Shown here: piece after piece, positions 36,425-44,619 of the stretch
How the letters are laid out: each line of letters starts with the position of its first letter
Numbering within the stretch: the stretch's first letter is position 1
From: Gemmata sp.
Lineage (GTDB): Bacteria > Planctomycetota > Planctomycetia > Gemmatales > Gemmataceae
Reading direction: 5' to 3'
Assembly: GCA_025055115.1 (NCBI GenBank)
Contig: JANWYJ010000071.1
Coordinates: 46,359-110,358 of the forward strand
DNA: 64,000 bases
Made by a program: the position numbers and the translations under genes
The notes under the pieces: model-generated
The model's database searches: none
What the model was told of the DNA's origin: nothing
Seen by the model: the letters and a program-made list of their open reading frames with translations, nothing else

Positions 36425-37234
36425 TTATTCCGATGGTTGAGGGCTGGAGGAATGGTTATTTTTCGCCAAGACTTTCTCGACGGTGCGGAAGCCGGGGGCG
36501 TAGCCGTTGAAGCTGCGGACGAGCCGTGTCAGATGGCCGTTGTCGTGCCCATCGCGCTGATAACGGCGGCCGAGGCTGATCAAATTCGGGTATTCTTTGG
36601 GGCCGAAGCAGCCGAAGCATTCGCGGTCGTACTGAGGGCAGATCACTTCGCAACCGATCTGCGTGACGGGGCCTAAGCACGCCACCCCCTTGGCGACCGC
36701 GACACACACCACTTGCCGCCGTTTGCACTCCACGCACACACTCTGGCGCGGCACACGGGGCGTGCGCCCCCAGACCAGCGCAGCGATCAGTTCGAGGAGC
36801 TGATGTTTGTTGACCGGGCAGCCGCGCAGTTCGAAATCGACCTTCACATGATCGGCGATCGGGGTACTGGTGGCCAGCGTGCGCACGTATTCGGGCCGGG
36901 CATACACATGCTGCGCGAATTCCTCGACATCGCCCCAATTCCGCAACGCTTGAATGCCACCCGCGGTCGCACACGCTCCGATCGTCACCAGGTATCGGCA
37001 CTGGGCGCGAATGGCGCGAATCCGCTCGGCATCGTGGGGTGTGGAAATCGAACCTTCCACCAAGCCGACATCGTAATAACCGCTGCTATCTGCTGGTCCG
37101 GCTTCGAGAAAGTAGGCGATCTCCACCTGCTCGGCGACGGTGAGCAGTTCGTCTTCGCAATCCAACAGCGACAATTGGCAACCGTCGCACGACGCGAATT
37201 TGAAGACCGCCAGCCGCGGCTTTTGGGGATGCAT
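36425..37234 (-). CDS. [NiFe] hydrogenase small (delta) subunit
   Basis: The 269-residue subunit carries iron-sulfur clusters. The proximal cluster cysteines are in [16 protein letters not shown], with further ligands in [15 protein letters not shown] and [10 protein letters not shown]. More cysteines follow: [21 protein letters not shown] and [14 protein letters not shown]. It has no Tat signal, which fits a cytoplasmic group 3b enzyme. Its ATG overlaps the stop of the gamma gene (TGATG), so the two are translationally coupled. ATG 37234 has GGAG 10 nt upstream. Confidence 0.93.
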   Translation of the reverse strand: MHPQKPRLAVFKFASCDGCQLSLLDCEDELLTVAEQVEIAYFLEAGPADSSGYYDVGLVEGSISTPHDAERIRAIRAQCRYLVTIGACATAGGIQALRNWGDVEEFAQHVYARPEYVRTLATSTPIADHVKVDFELRGCPVNKHQLLELIAALVWGRTPRVPRQSVCVECKRRQVVCVAVAKGVACLGPVTQIGCEVICPQYDRECFGCFGPKEYPNLISLGRRYQRDGHDNGHLTRLVRSFNGYAPGFRTVEKVLAKNNHSSSPQPSE

Positions 37235-38064
37235 CAGAGATTCTCCACCCACAACAGCCGGCCCACGCGGTCGTAGGAGAACACGGGGCCGTCGTGACAC
37301 ACGAAGGAGGGGCCGAATTGGCAATGGCCGCAGAGGGCGACGGCACAGTTCATGTTCCGTTCCAGGGAAACGAAGATGCGCTCGGCGGGTACACCCCGCT
37401 GGCATGCGCCGCTGGCGACAAACCGCATCATCACTTCCGGACCACAGGTGAAGACGGCGGTCCGTGTGGGCTTCACGGGTAATTGAGCCAACAGCGTGGT
37501 GACGAAGCCGATGGCCCCGCGCCAGTTGGGCGTGGCGACATCCACGCTGATGTGTACGTCCAGCTCCGCGGCTTGCCACCAGTCGTATTCGTGGGCGTAG
37601 AGCAAATCGGCCGGCGTGCGGGCACCATAGAGTACCGCGACACGGCCGTAGTCGTGGCGGTGGCGGATGAGGTGGTAAATCACCGGTCGCAGGGGGGCCA
37701 GCCCCAAGCCACCGGCGACAATCACGACATCGTCGCCGCGGACAGTTTCAACCGGCCAAGCCGTGCCGAAAGGCCCGCGCAGGCCGAGCGTATCGCCCAC
37801 CGCCAGTCGTGTCATCGCTCGTGTGACGTTGCCAACGGCGCGAATGGTGTGCCGTAGTTGGTGCGGCACTGCCGGATCGGAGCTGACCGAGATCGCCACT
37901 TCGCCTACCCCCGGCACATACAGCATGTTGAATTGCCCGGGGCGGAAGGAATAGTTGGCCCCGTGGAGGTCGAGGTCGTAGGTGCGTACCTCGGGTACTT
38001 CGGGGGTGATGGCCCGCACGGTGGCGTTGCGGGTCTGCCACGGTGAGGGAGGAAGTCCGGTCAT
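37234..38064 (-). CDS. Hydrogenase FAD/NAD(P)-binding (gamma) subunit
   Basis: The 276-residue protein is a ferredoxin-NADP reductase-type flavoprotein that links the hydrogenase to NAD(P). The FAD region is [20 protein letters not shown], the nucleotide-binding region is [20 protein letters not shown], and the C-terminal [2Fe-2S] site is [26 protein letters not shown] lies 6 nt before the ATG, which overlaps the beta-subunit stop by 4 bp (ATGA). Confidence 0.92.
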   Translation of the reverse strand: MTGLPPSPWQTRNATVRAITPEVPEVRTYDLDLHGANYSFRPGQFNMLYVPGVGEVAISVSSDPAVPHQLRHTIRAVGNVTRAMTRLAVGDTLGLRGPFGTAWPVETVRGDDVVIVAGGLGLAPLRPVIYHLIRHRHDYGRVAVLYGARTPADLLYAHEYDWWQAAELDVHISVDVATPNWRGAIGFVTTLLAQLPVKPTRTAVFTCGPEVMMRFVASGACQRGVPAERIFVSLERNMNCAVALCGHCQFGPSFVCHDGPVFSYDRVGRLLWVENL

Positions 38065-39179
38065 GCGCGGCCTCCTTCCATGGCGGCCACTTCTTCGGTG
38101 ATGTCGATCCCCACCGGGCACCAGGTGATGCACCGACCGCAACCGACGCAACCGGAGGTGCCGAATTGGTCGATCCAGGTGGCGAGTTTGTGCGTCAGCC
38201 ACTGGCGGTAGCGGCTTTTCGTGGTCGGATGGACCGCGCCACTGGCCGTGTGCGAGTGTTCCTCGTTGAAACACGATTCCCACACGCGCTCACGCTGCGT
38301 TTGCGTTCCCAGCAAATCATTGACTTCATTAACCGTCGAACAGAAGCACGTCGGGCAGACCATCGTACAGTTGGCGCACGACAAGCAGCGCTTGGCGACC
38401 TCGGCCCAGCGCGGGTGTTCGAGATTGTTCAGAAGGGTATCGTGCACCGTCGCGGTGTTGATGCGGCGGGTTTGCTGGGCGGCGGCGCGCTGGGGAATGG
38501 CCGCGGCGGCAGCTTCTTCCTCAGCAGTCGGTGGTCGTTCACCCATACCCCCCACGTAGGAGGCGCCGCGGGCGCTGCCCACCCCCACAACAAAGCCGTT
38601 GGCCAGTTCCGTCAGAATGAGGTCGGCCCCGCCCGTGACCGCCGGTCCGGTGTTCATCGAAACGCAAAAGCAAGTGGCCGCCGACCGCGCACAATTGACC
38701 GCAATGAGGAACAGCCCTTCGCGGCGTGCGGCGTATTCGGGGTCGCGGTAAGCGCCGCCGAGGAACACGCGATCCTGAATGGCCAAGGCGTGCAGGTCGC
38801 ACGCGCGGACCCCGAGGACGGCCTGCTTGGGCCGCGGCGGGTCGGGGGTCCGAAATTCCCATCCGTTCCGGACGCGCAACACCTGCAACACCGTGGTGCG
38901 TGGGGGAAAAACCAGCGGTTTGAGCGAATGCGGGCCAACGACATGATCGAAGTAGCCACCGTCGTCGGCCAGGGTCAGCCGGTAGCGGCCGGGTTGCTGC
39001 TCATCGCGCACGCCGCGGGGGAGTTCGTCCACGCTGCGCAGCGGGGCAAGGGTGATGGCCCCATCGGCCATGCGCGGACCGAGTACGTCGTAGCCGTCGG
39101 CCCGCAAGCGGTCGATGAGGGTTTGTAATGCGGGCTTGGGCATCCACAATGATGAGCCGGGAGCCGGTGGTGGGGTCAC
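38061..39179 (-). CDS. Hydrogenase 4Fe-4S electron-transfer (beta) subunit
   Basis: The 372-residue protein has two ferredoxin-like cluster motifs near the C-terminus, [18 protein letters not shown] and [18 protein letters not shown]. In the N-terminal half, [20 protein letters not shown] and [16 protein letters not shown] match the HydB/SHI-beta family. The start is a GTG at 39179 with GAGGAG 6 nt upstream, 3 bp after the Crp-like gene's stop. It passes electrons between the small subunit and the flavoprotein. Confidence 0.92.
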   Translation of the reverse strand: MTPPPAPGSSLWMPKPALQTLIDRLRADGYDVLGPRMADGAITLAPLRSVDELPRGVRDEQQPGRYRLTLADDGGYFDHVVGPHSLKPLVFPPRTTVLQVLRVRNGWEFRTPDPPRPKQAVLGVRACDLHALAIQDRVFLGGAYRDPEYAARREGLFLIAVNCARSAATCFCVSMNTGPAVTGGADLILTELANGFVVGVGSARGASYVGGMGERPPTAEEEAAAAAIPQRAAAQQTRRINTATVHDTLLNNLEHPRWAEVAKRCLSCANCTMVCPTCFCSTVNEVNDLLGTQTQRERVWESCFNEEHSHTASGAVHPTTKSRYRQWLTHKLATWIDQFGTSGCVGCGRCITWCPVGIDITEEVAAMEGGRA

Positions 39180-39182
39180 GGT

Positions 39183-39677
39183 TCACTCCTCGTCCGCGGT
39201 CGCCAGTGGGGCCAATTCCGCACGGTAGACATCGAGAAGCTGCAGCCGGGTGGCGTTGAGCCGGGCCGCGAGGGTGGCGACGGTTCGTTTCATGAAGTGA
39301 TAACCGAAACGCGGGTCGCTTTCGCACAATGCCAATAGCCCGCGCGCGTCGATGGCTACTACGGTCACATCCGTCACGGCCCGGGCCGATGCCGTCATGG
39401 CGGATGAACCCAATAGCGGCGACCAGCCAAGCAATTCGCCGCGGCCAAGGGTCTGAAAACGCCGCGGCCGATGGTCAGGTCCGCGAATTTCCAGCGCCAC
39501 CAGCCCATCGGCCACGATAAAGACGCGGTCGAGGTGATCCCCTTCGCGAAACAGCATCGTTCCAGCCGGATACTGCTCCCGCCGCACCGACGGCCGCAGC
39601 GCCTGCAGTTCGTCATCGGTGGCTGCAGTCAGGAACGCCAGCGACTTCAGCTCGTCGACCGTCACCGGTTCATGCAT
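39183..39677 (-). CDS. Cyclic nucleotide-binding (Crp/Fnr sensor) domain protein without a DNA-binding domain
   Basis: The 164-residue protein is a cNMP-binding beta-roll: YPAGTMLFREGDHLDRVFIVADGLV, then RGELLGWSPLLGSSAMTASARAV with the phosphate-binding cassette region, and a C-terminal helix (RFGYHFMKRTVATLAARLN). The usual winged helix-turn-helix is missing; the protein stops after the dimerisation helix. AGGAG lies 9 nt before the ATG. It overlaps the protease gene's end by 16 bp, which places it inside the hydrogenase operon; similar small proteins accompany group 3b hydrogenases elsewhere. Confidence 0.85.
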   Translation of the reverse strand: MHEPVTVDELKSLAFLTAATDDELQALRPSVRREQYPAGTMLFREGDHLDRVFIVADGLVALEIRGPDHRPRRFQTLGRGELLGWSPLLGSSAMTASARAVTDVTVVAIDARGLLALCESDPRFGYHFMKRTVATLAARLNATRLQLLDVYRAELAPLATADEE

Positions 39678-40180
39678 GGTCTCTTCTCCTCATGCATGGT
39701 TTCCTCTCCAACCGTTTCGGCTACAATCCGCGCAACCACCACTGGAATGGCCGCGGCCACCGGTTCGCTCAAAGCCCTCTCTGGCTCGGCACCCGCCACA
39801 GCCAGTTCGATCGTGAAGATGATGACCTGGGGTGGAAGCCGCCCCAGCGTAGCTGCCCAGGCCAGCGCGGCGACAAGGTCGAAACCGTGGCTAGAGGCCG
39901 TTCGCGTGGCGATCAGACGATCGTCCGGCCATGCGAAGCGTTGGATCTGACCGGGTCTTCCTCCCCCGCGACTGGCATCCACAACGATCCACCGGCGATA
40001 GTGAGAGGGAATCTCCAGCAACTGTAACGGGTCGGCCGTCGCTTGGCTCCAACAACCGGCGGGCAGCACGCTTTGTAACTGGGCAATCACCTCCCATCCG
40101 ACGCGGTCGTCGCCAAAGGGTGAACCCAACCCGATAATCGCCGTGGGGCGCGGGGTTGCATCAGCATAACCCTGGGCCAT
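39662..40180 (-). CDS. Hydrogenase maturation endopeptidase
   Basis: The roughly 172-residue protein matches the HyaD/HycI-type peptidase: an N-terminal nickel-site strand TAIIGLGSPFGDDRVGWEVI, then WIVVDASRGGGRPGQIQRF and a second site near TASSHGFDLVAALAWAATLG. These enzymes trim the large subunit's C-terminal tail after nickel insertion. The start is uncertain: ATG 40180 is used for its family-like length, but ATG 40207 and a TTG at 40267 are in frame. The last 11 residues are encoded within a 20-bp tandem duplication shared with the next gene's leader. Confidence 0.85.
   Translation of the reverse strand: MAQGYADATPRPTAIIGLGSPFGDDRVGWEVIAQLQSVLPAGCWSQATADPLQLLEIPSHYRRWIVVDASRGGGRPGQIQRFAWPDDRLIATRTASSHGFDLVAALAWAATLGRLPPQVIIFTIELAVAGAEPERALSEPVAAAIPVVVARIVAETVGEETMHEEKRPCMNR
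39671..39710. repeat. 20-bp tandem repeat carrying a start codon and ribosome-binding site
   Basis: CATGCATGGTCTCTTCTCCT (39671-39690) is followed by CATGCATGGTTTCCTCTCCA (39691-39710), 17 of 20 identical. Read leftward, each unit is a purine-rich ribosome-binding sequence followed by ATGCATG. The downstream unit starts the Crp-like gene. The upstream unit lies in the protease frame. Confidence 0.85.
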
Positions 40181-40263
40181 CGGCGCATCCCCATTCGTCG
40201 CCCGCATCTCGTGGATAGTCCCGCTGTGGGCGAAGGTTCGCCCGGAGGGTGTGGAAGCGCCTG

Positions 40264-40758
40264 TCAATCGCCGACGCCCAGTTCATTGCCGCTAGTGATG
40301 GTGGTGGTCGTGGCGGCCGGGGGGGACGCTGGCGGCGGAGCTAGCCCAGCGCGGACGGTCAGCACCGGGCAGGGGGCTTTGCGCAACACTTCCTCCGCGA
40401 CACTGCCCATCAACACCCGCCGCAGGCCACTGCGGCCATGCGTACCGATCACCACAAGATTACAATCGCGGGCGGCTTTCACAATTTCTTCAGCCGGTGT
40501 CCCTTCGACGACGCGGAATTCGACGACAGTTCCCCAATGTTCTGGCGTCTGCGCACGCAGGGTTTCGATGAGATGGGCTTCAAAATTTGGGTCGCGGGCA
40601 CGGTCCACCGCTTCCGCGTGATTCAACGGCGGGGGATAAACATACAGCACAACAACCTTGGCGCCGTAATCGCGTGCCAGTGCGGTGGCAAACCGGAACG
40701 CCGTCTGAGAAGCCTCGGAAAGGTCACTGGCACACAAAATCGTCGGCAGTTCCGGCAT
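40264..40758 (-). CDS. Universal stress protein, UspA family
   Basis: The 164-residue protein has the UspA fold and the ATP-binding signature VVIGTHGRSGLRRVLMGSVAEEVLRKAPCPVLTVRAG; the G-2x-G-9x-G(S) motif is present. ATG 40758 has GGAGG 7 nt upstream; a TTG at 40764 is discarded. A Thr/Pro-rich tail of about 25 residues follows the domain. It sits between the hydrogenase-related genes and hsp20, suggesting a stress link, with a strong stem-loop upstream. Confidence 0.9.
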   Translation of the reverse strand: MPELPTILCASDLSEASQTAFRFATALARDYGAKVVVLYVYPPPLNHAEAVDRARDPNFEAHLIETLRAQTPEHWGTVVEFRVVEGTPAEEIVKAARDCNLVVIGTHGRSGLRRVLMGSVAEEVLRKAPCPVLTVRAGLAPPPASPPAATTTTITSGNELGVGD

Positions 40759-40792
40759 CTTCAACCTCCGCGGACAGGAGGAACATCCCGCC

Positions 40793-40828
40793 TTCCCCCG
40801 GAATCGTGCTGGAACAATCCCGGGGGAA
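40793..40828. terminator. 9-bp perfect inverted repeat between hsp20 and the universal stress gene
   Basis: TTCCCCCGG (40793-40801) and CCGGGGGAA (40820-40828) form a very stable stem with an 18-nt loop, 21 bp downstream of the hsp20 stop on the reverse strand. A T-run is absent. It may end or attenuate hsp20 transcription before the next gene. Confidence 0.5.
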
Positions 40829-40849
40829 CGACAAGCACATTATTTGTTG

Positions 40850-41302
40850 TTATTTGGGGGTGACCACAATCCGCTTCGGCTGGGCTTCGGCCTTCTTGGG
40901 AATAGTGATCGTCACAACCCCGTGGGTGCTGGTCGCGGTGACCTTTTCCGGATCGGCACTACTCGGCAGAGCGATTGTTCGTTGGAACGAACCGGTGAAA
41001 CGTTCGATCCGGTGGTAATTCTTTTGTTTATCTTCTTTTTCTTCTTTCTTTTCACCACGGACCGTCAATAAACCATTTTCGATCGAAATCTCGATGTTCT
41101 TCGGATCAACACCCGGCAGGTCCGCCTTGACGAGGATTTCCTTTTCGGTTTCCTCGACATCAACCCGCGGCGTCCAGGCTTGGACAGCTCGGGTGGGGGT
41201 GGTAGTTTCACCGAAGAAACGTTGCAGCATTTCTTCCATTTCCTTGCGGAATGGCTCCAACATGCTGAAACCCGATTGCCACGGTGTCAACGGTGCAGTC
41301 AT
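40850..41302 (-). CDS. Small heat shock protein, Hsp20 family
   Basis: The 150-residue chaperone has the alpha-crystallin domain from about residue 45 (WTPRVDVEETEKEILVKADL) through the conserved GLLTVRGEKKEE and the A-x-x-x-n-GVL-like motif STHGVVTITIPKK. It holds unfolding proteins in a refoldable state. AGGAGGACGACC precedes the ATG. A small inverted repeat TTCATT/AATGAA abuts the ribosome-binding site, but no CIRCE element is seen. Confidence 0.95.
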   Translation of the reverse strand: MTAPLTPWQSGFSMLEPFRKEMEEMLQRFFGETTTPTRAVQAWTPRVDVEETEKEILVKADLPGVDPKNIEISIENGLLTVRGEKKEEKEDKQKNYHRIERFTGSFQRTIALPSSADPEKVTATSTHGVVTITIPKKAEAQPKRIVVTPK

Positions 41303-41390
41303 GGTCGTCCTCCTTTCATTGGTGCAAATGAACTTCAGCAGCGTTGATGGTCACCAGTGGAAGTCGTTCTCATGAGGGGGCGATATTTCA

Positions 41391-41426
41391 TTCAACTCTC
41401 ATCCTTCAACTCTCACTTCAACTCTC
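41391..41426. repeat. Three copies of TTCAACTCTC at a gene end
   Basis: TTCAACTCTC occurs at 41391-41400, 41405-41414 and 41417-41426. The third overlaps the first bases of the Tyr-rich gene's stop codon. Another local duplication of sequence around a stop codon. Confidence 0.8.
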
Positions 41427-41802
41427 AGCGTATTCGATACCAATAGTAGACTCCCGGATTCGTGAAGTAGTAATACGTGCCCCACGGACTGACGGTGGTG
41501 GAGAAGGCCCCCGGCGTGACATAGTATCCGGCCGACCAAGTCGGGTAGTACCAAGTCGGGTAGTAGAAGGGGGCGTACGGGTATGCAGCGTAGTAGGGGT
41601 AAATGTACAGGGGAGCTAAGGACTGCGTTCCCAGGGAGGGGTATACGCTGATACTCGGAGCCAAAGGACGCGGCGGGTTATAAGGGATTGTGGGTGTAGC
41701 GACCACCCGCCGTTGCCGCCGGGCGTTGGCCTCTGCGGTCGCGGGAAGGGCCAGTAACAGGGCGAGAATGACCACTGCCAACCCGGCAAATGAGAATTTC
41801 AT
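41425..41802 (-). CDS. Secreted Tyr/Pro-rich hypothetical protein, 125 aa
   Basis: A clear signal peptide (MKFSFAGLAVVILALLLALPATAEA) precedes a mature part of about 100 residues rich in Tyr, Pro and Trp, such as YIYPYYAAYPYAPFYYPTWY and TYYYFTNPGVYYWYRIR. The composition recalls surface or periplasmic structural proteins. GGGAGGAG precedes ATG 41802. No known domain; function unknown. Confidence 0.75.
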   Translation of the reverse strand: MKFSFAGLAVVILALLLALPATAEANARRQRRVVATPTIPYNPPRPLAPSISVYPSLGTQSLAPLYIYPYYAAYPYAPFYYPTWYYPTWSAGYYVTPGAFSTTVSPWGTYYYFTNPGVYYWYRIR

Positions 41803-41868
41803 GAGAATCTCCTCCCGGTGAGCCATCCGAGGATTGGATAGAGGCTGGGCGGATTTCGATTCAGCGAA

Positions 41869-41985
41869 AATGTCCCCTGGTGTTCAACCGCCCCAGATCA
41901 TCAAGTTCGCGGAGCCGGTTTTTCGCGACCTTCGTCGATTCTCGACCTGCGCCGGTCGTGCCCTGGGGTGTTAAACCGCCACGGG
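41869..41985. repeat. Degenerate copy of the FBP aldolase/phosphatase gene end
   Basis: CCCTGGTGTTCAACCGCC (41875-41892) resembles CCCTGGGGTGTTAAACCGCC (41961-41980), which spans the reverse-strand stop codon of the gene ending at 41971. There is a 2-nt indel; offset about 88. In the copy the TAA is replaced by GAA. Confidence 0.55.
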
Positions 41986-43098
41986 GGTTGGTTTGGCCGC
42001 AGGGCGGATGCGGAACTGTTTGTCGAGGCGTTCCAAGATGCTGACGATGCCGCCGTATTCCAGTTCGCTGTAAGGCAGCATGGCTGGTCCGCTGAAGCCT
42101 TGGCGGCGAATTTCCATCGCCTTAGTGGCCGCTCGGTGGCGGACTTCGTCCCAGAAGGGATGAGCGAACACGTCGACCGGCTCGGTCAATTTCCCCTCGT
42201 GAACGCAGAAACCCAGGCAACTGACGATGGGCGGGCCATCGAAGTAGCTGGTGCCGGTTTGACGTGGGACGGGCATCAGCGGTCCGATGTGGCTGCCGCG
42301 CATGAAGCCGCCGACATAATGGGCGGTAGCAAAGGGGGCAAGGACTTCGCCGGTGGCGGGGAAGTTCTTCTGCACACGCACAAGCATCACCGGATCGTCT
42401 TTGCCGGTGTATTTGCCAGCGATGTTGTGAAGACGGGTGGTGCTGACAGCGGCGGCCTGTTCGCCACTACTGCGACTGAAGATGGCTTCCACCACATAGC
42501 GATCGTTGTCGCGGAGAAGGGCAGCGATGTCGTAGAGCGATTCGGGGGCATCCAATTCGATGACGCGGTCGCCTTGGGTGTAGTTGACGTCCATAATGCG
42601 GAAGCGGAAACCTTTGGTCATTTCCGGCCCCAGCAACAATCCCGCGGTGTTCATGGGGTCGGCGAAGGCCATGTAGAGGGGCAGGTTGTAGGCTCCAGGT
42701 TCGGTTTTGTCGGCCGCGAACATCAAAAACGGCTCGGCGCTGCGTTCGTCAAACTCCATTTCTGCGACCGCCGGCCCCAAACCTTTGACGTTGCCACTGA
42801 AAGCATTCACGAGCAGGTCTTGTCCGGCGCCGTAGAGGCCTTGGTCTTTGGCGACCGCGGTACCGGCTTGGAATGCGTCCCACGCGAGGCGGTGAACGTC
42901 CGGATGAGCCACACCTTGGGTGTGCGTCATGAGAATGGCGATGTCGTCGCCAGTGGAGGAAACAAAAAAATCGAGCAGTAAACCATTGCCCTCCAAGTGG
43001 ATGTGTTTCCGGACCGTGTCCAGCACCTGCGTGCTGGGCGCCACGTGGCCGCCAATACTGCCGATATCGGCCTTGATGATGCTGAGAGTCGTTTTCAT
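41971..43098 (-). CDS. fbp: Bifunctional fructose-1,6-bisphosphate aldolase/phosphatase (archaeal type)
   Basis: The 375-residue enzyme both condenses triose phosphates to fructose-1,6-bisphosphate and removes phosphate, committing carbon to gluconeogenesis. The N-terminal MKTTLSIIKADIGSIGGHVAPS is the family signature with metal-binding Asp and His. Other markers are DDIAILMTHTQG, KDQGLYGAGQDLL, AGKYTGKDDPVMLVRVQKNF (Schiff-base Lys region) and YFDGPPIVSCLGFCVHEG. This heat-stable, irreversible enzyme is usual in archaea and deep-branching thermophilic bacteria and rarer in planctomycetes. Confidence 0.93.
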   Translation of the reverse strand: MKTTLSIIKADIGSIGGHVAPSTQVLDTVRKHIHLEGNGLLLDFFVSSTGDDIAILMTHTQGVAHPDVHRLAWDAFQAGTAVAKDQGLYGAGQDLLVNAFSGNVKGLGPAVAEMEFDERSAEPFLMFAADKTEPGAYNLPLYMAFADPMNTAGLLLGPEMTKGFRFRIMDVNYTQGDRVIELDAPESLYDIAALLRDNDRYVVEAIFSRSSGEQAAAVSTTRLHNIAGKYTGKDDPVMLVRVQKNFPATGEVLAPFATAHYVGGFMRGSHIGPLMPVPRQTGTSYFDGPPIVSCLGFCVHEGKLTEPVDVFAHPFWDEVRHRAATKAMEIRRQGFSGPAMLPYSELEYGGIVSILERLDKQFRIRPAAKPTPVAV

Positions 43099-43503
43099 GG
43101 CAAGCCCTACCGACAAGAGGGGGTGAATGTCGCAATCCTGGAGCCGAGGATGCGGGTCGTAACGCAATTGGGATGCCAGACGGGAGAGGATTTCGCCATC
43201 CACGCTCCTTTTCGCAAAGAAAGCGCGAATGTTACCCCCCTGACCGCTTGCGGGGGCCACCGCGGTGGGTGGAAGTGTGCCAATTTCCGCACATGGGCCA
43301 GCGCTGGGTACTAAGCCGCACAGGGACCGGAGGCTAACCCCAAAAACCAGCCAGAAAGTCTAGACCGACCAACCGCCAAGCGAATAAAATGGTATTTGGG
43401 CCTCTTGACGGGGGATTGTCCCTGCGGAAAGATTCCCTACATCCGTCTATCGGGGGTCATGGCGCAGTGCCAAGCGACCCTTACCATCAGAGTCAGGTGT
43501 GTT
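43099..43503. other. Divergent intergenic region, 405 bp
   Basis: It separates the leftward aldolase/phosphatase from the rightward STAS gene. A TTGACG at 43405-43410, with a weak -10 (AAAGAT) 17 bp later, could be the STAS promoter. The part at 43325-43395 is relatively AT-rich. I find no gene, strong hairpin or long repeat. Confidence 0.4.
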
Positions 43504-43869
43504 ATGTCGTCCCAACCGTCGCGGAAACGGCGTGTCGAAGTCGAAGACATTGGGGACATTGCCGTCGTCAACTTCGTCGAGAAAAAAATGCTTGACGAAC
43601 AAAGTATACAGATGATTGGCGACGATTTGTTCCGCTTGGTGGATGAATTGGGCCGTCGCAAGATACTGTTGAACTTCGGCAATGTCGAGTTCATGTCCAG
43701 CGCGGCTTTGGGCAAACTGATTACCCTGCATCGCAAACTGCAGGCGGTCAATGGTAAACTGGTGTTATGCAAGATTCATAAAAGCATTTTCGATGTCTTC
43801 AAGATCACGAAATTGGATAAGATTTTGACCATCGCCCCGGACGAACAAGCGGGGCTGCAATTGTTTTAA
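43504..43869 (+). CDS. STAS-domain anti-anti-sigma factor (SpoIIAA/RsbV-like)
   Basis: The 121-residue protein has the STAS fold: IGDIAVVNFVEKKMLDEQSIQ, then KILLNFGNVEFMSSAALGKLITLH with the Ser-Ser that is phosphorylated by RsbW-type kinases in the family, and KLVLCKIHKSIFDVFKIT. ATG 43504 with AGGTG upstream is preferred to a longer frame. The next gene, 75 bp on, encodes a matching kinase, so the two form a partner-switching pair that may free a sigma factor or other target. Confidence 0.9.
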   Translation: MSSQPSRKRRVEVEDIGDIAVVNFVEKKMLDEQSIQMIGDDLFRLVDELGRRKILLNFGNVEFMSSAALGKLITLHRKLQAVNGKLVLCKIHKSIFDVFKITKLDKILTIAPDEQAGLQLF

Positions 43870-43943
43870 CCATCATTCGCCGCAGTGGCCCCGCGCTATG
43901 GTTTCGGGGCGTTCCCCAACCCGACCTTTCCCCACGTTTGCAC

Positions 43944-44369
43944 ATGGGCGTTGCGCCGATGGCTGTCGAACTGACCATCGCCAGTGATCTGGCCGAAGCC
44001 CGACGTGTTCAGGAGACCATCGAGGAAGCTCTCCAAACCATCGGCTACTCCGAACACGATATCTTCGCCATCAAACTGGCCCTCGAAGAGGCCCTCGTCA
44101 ACGCCATCAAACATGGCAACCAAATGGACCCCGACAAGCGCGTGTTCATCGCCTACAGCATCACCGCCGAGCGTTTCGATATCCGCATCACCGACGAAGG
44201 CGCTGGCTTCAACCCCGATGACGTCCCCGACCCGACAGCGATCGAAAACCTCGAACGCCCCTGCGGCCGCGGTCTGCTGCTGATGCGCGGATTCATGACG
44301 CATGTCGAGTACCACGGCAAAGGCAATATCGTCACGATGACCAAAATCCGCGAAAATTCTGGCTCCTAA
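43944..44369 (+). CDS. Anti-sigma factor serine kinase (RsbW/SpoIIAB-like)
   Basis: The roughly 141-residue GHKL ATPase has the N box ALEEALVNAIKHGNQMD, the G1 box RITDEGAGFNPDDVPD and the G2 box ERPCGRGLLLMRGFM. It would phosphorylate the STAS protein encoded just upstream. ATG 43944 is used; the ATG at 43959 is possible and a TTG at 43938 unlikely. The sigma factor or target is not identified; no ECF sigma or PP2C phosphatase is adjacent. Confidence 0.9.
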   Translation: MGVAPMAVELTIASDLAEARRVQETIEEALQTIGYSEHDIFAIKLALEEALVNAIKHGNQMDPDKRVFIAYSITAERFDIRITDEGAGFNPDDVPDPTAIENLERPCGRGLLLMRGFMTHVEYHGKGNIVTMTKIRENSGS

Positions 44370-44374
44370 CCTCA

Positions 44375-44484
44375 GCGCCAATCCGCTCGCGGCACATCGC
44401 CCCCGGCTGCTCTCGGCACGGCGGTGGATGCGTGCGCGGCCGAGGCGGCGCCAATCCGCTCGCGGTGCATCGCCCCTTGGTGCC
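44375..44484. repeat. CRISPR-like pair 5: 37-bp repeat, 36-bp spacer
   Basis: Copies at 44375-44411 and 44448-44484 share GCGCCAATCCGCTCGCGG exactly and match at 30 of 37 positions. The offset is 73. The first copy begins 6 bp after the RsbW-like stop codon. The spacer is 44412-44447. Confidence 0.8.
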
Positions 44485-44619
44485 CCTGACCTGGCTACTG
44501 TCATTCCCATCGGCCACAAAAGTCGCTACAGTTTTCAGATGGAAAGCCGCACGCGACCCATCCGCGGCCGTGGGGAGCTATTGTCGCGAGTTGGCTAGAA
44601 CGAAGACCGGGACGCAGGC

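Noticed and set aside
41303..41424. A heat-shock operator (CIRCE or RNA thermometer) before hsp20
   Set aside because: No TTAGCACTC/GAGTGCTAA repeat is present, and the small stem found does not cover the ribosome-binding site.
41968..42981. A rightward open frame of 337 codons opposite the FBP aldolase/phosphatase
   Set aside because: Antisense shadow of a clear family member.
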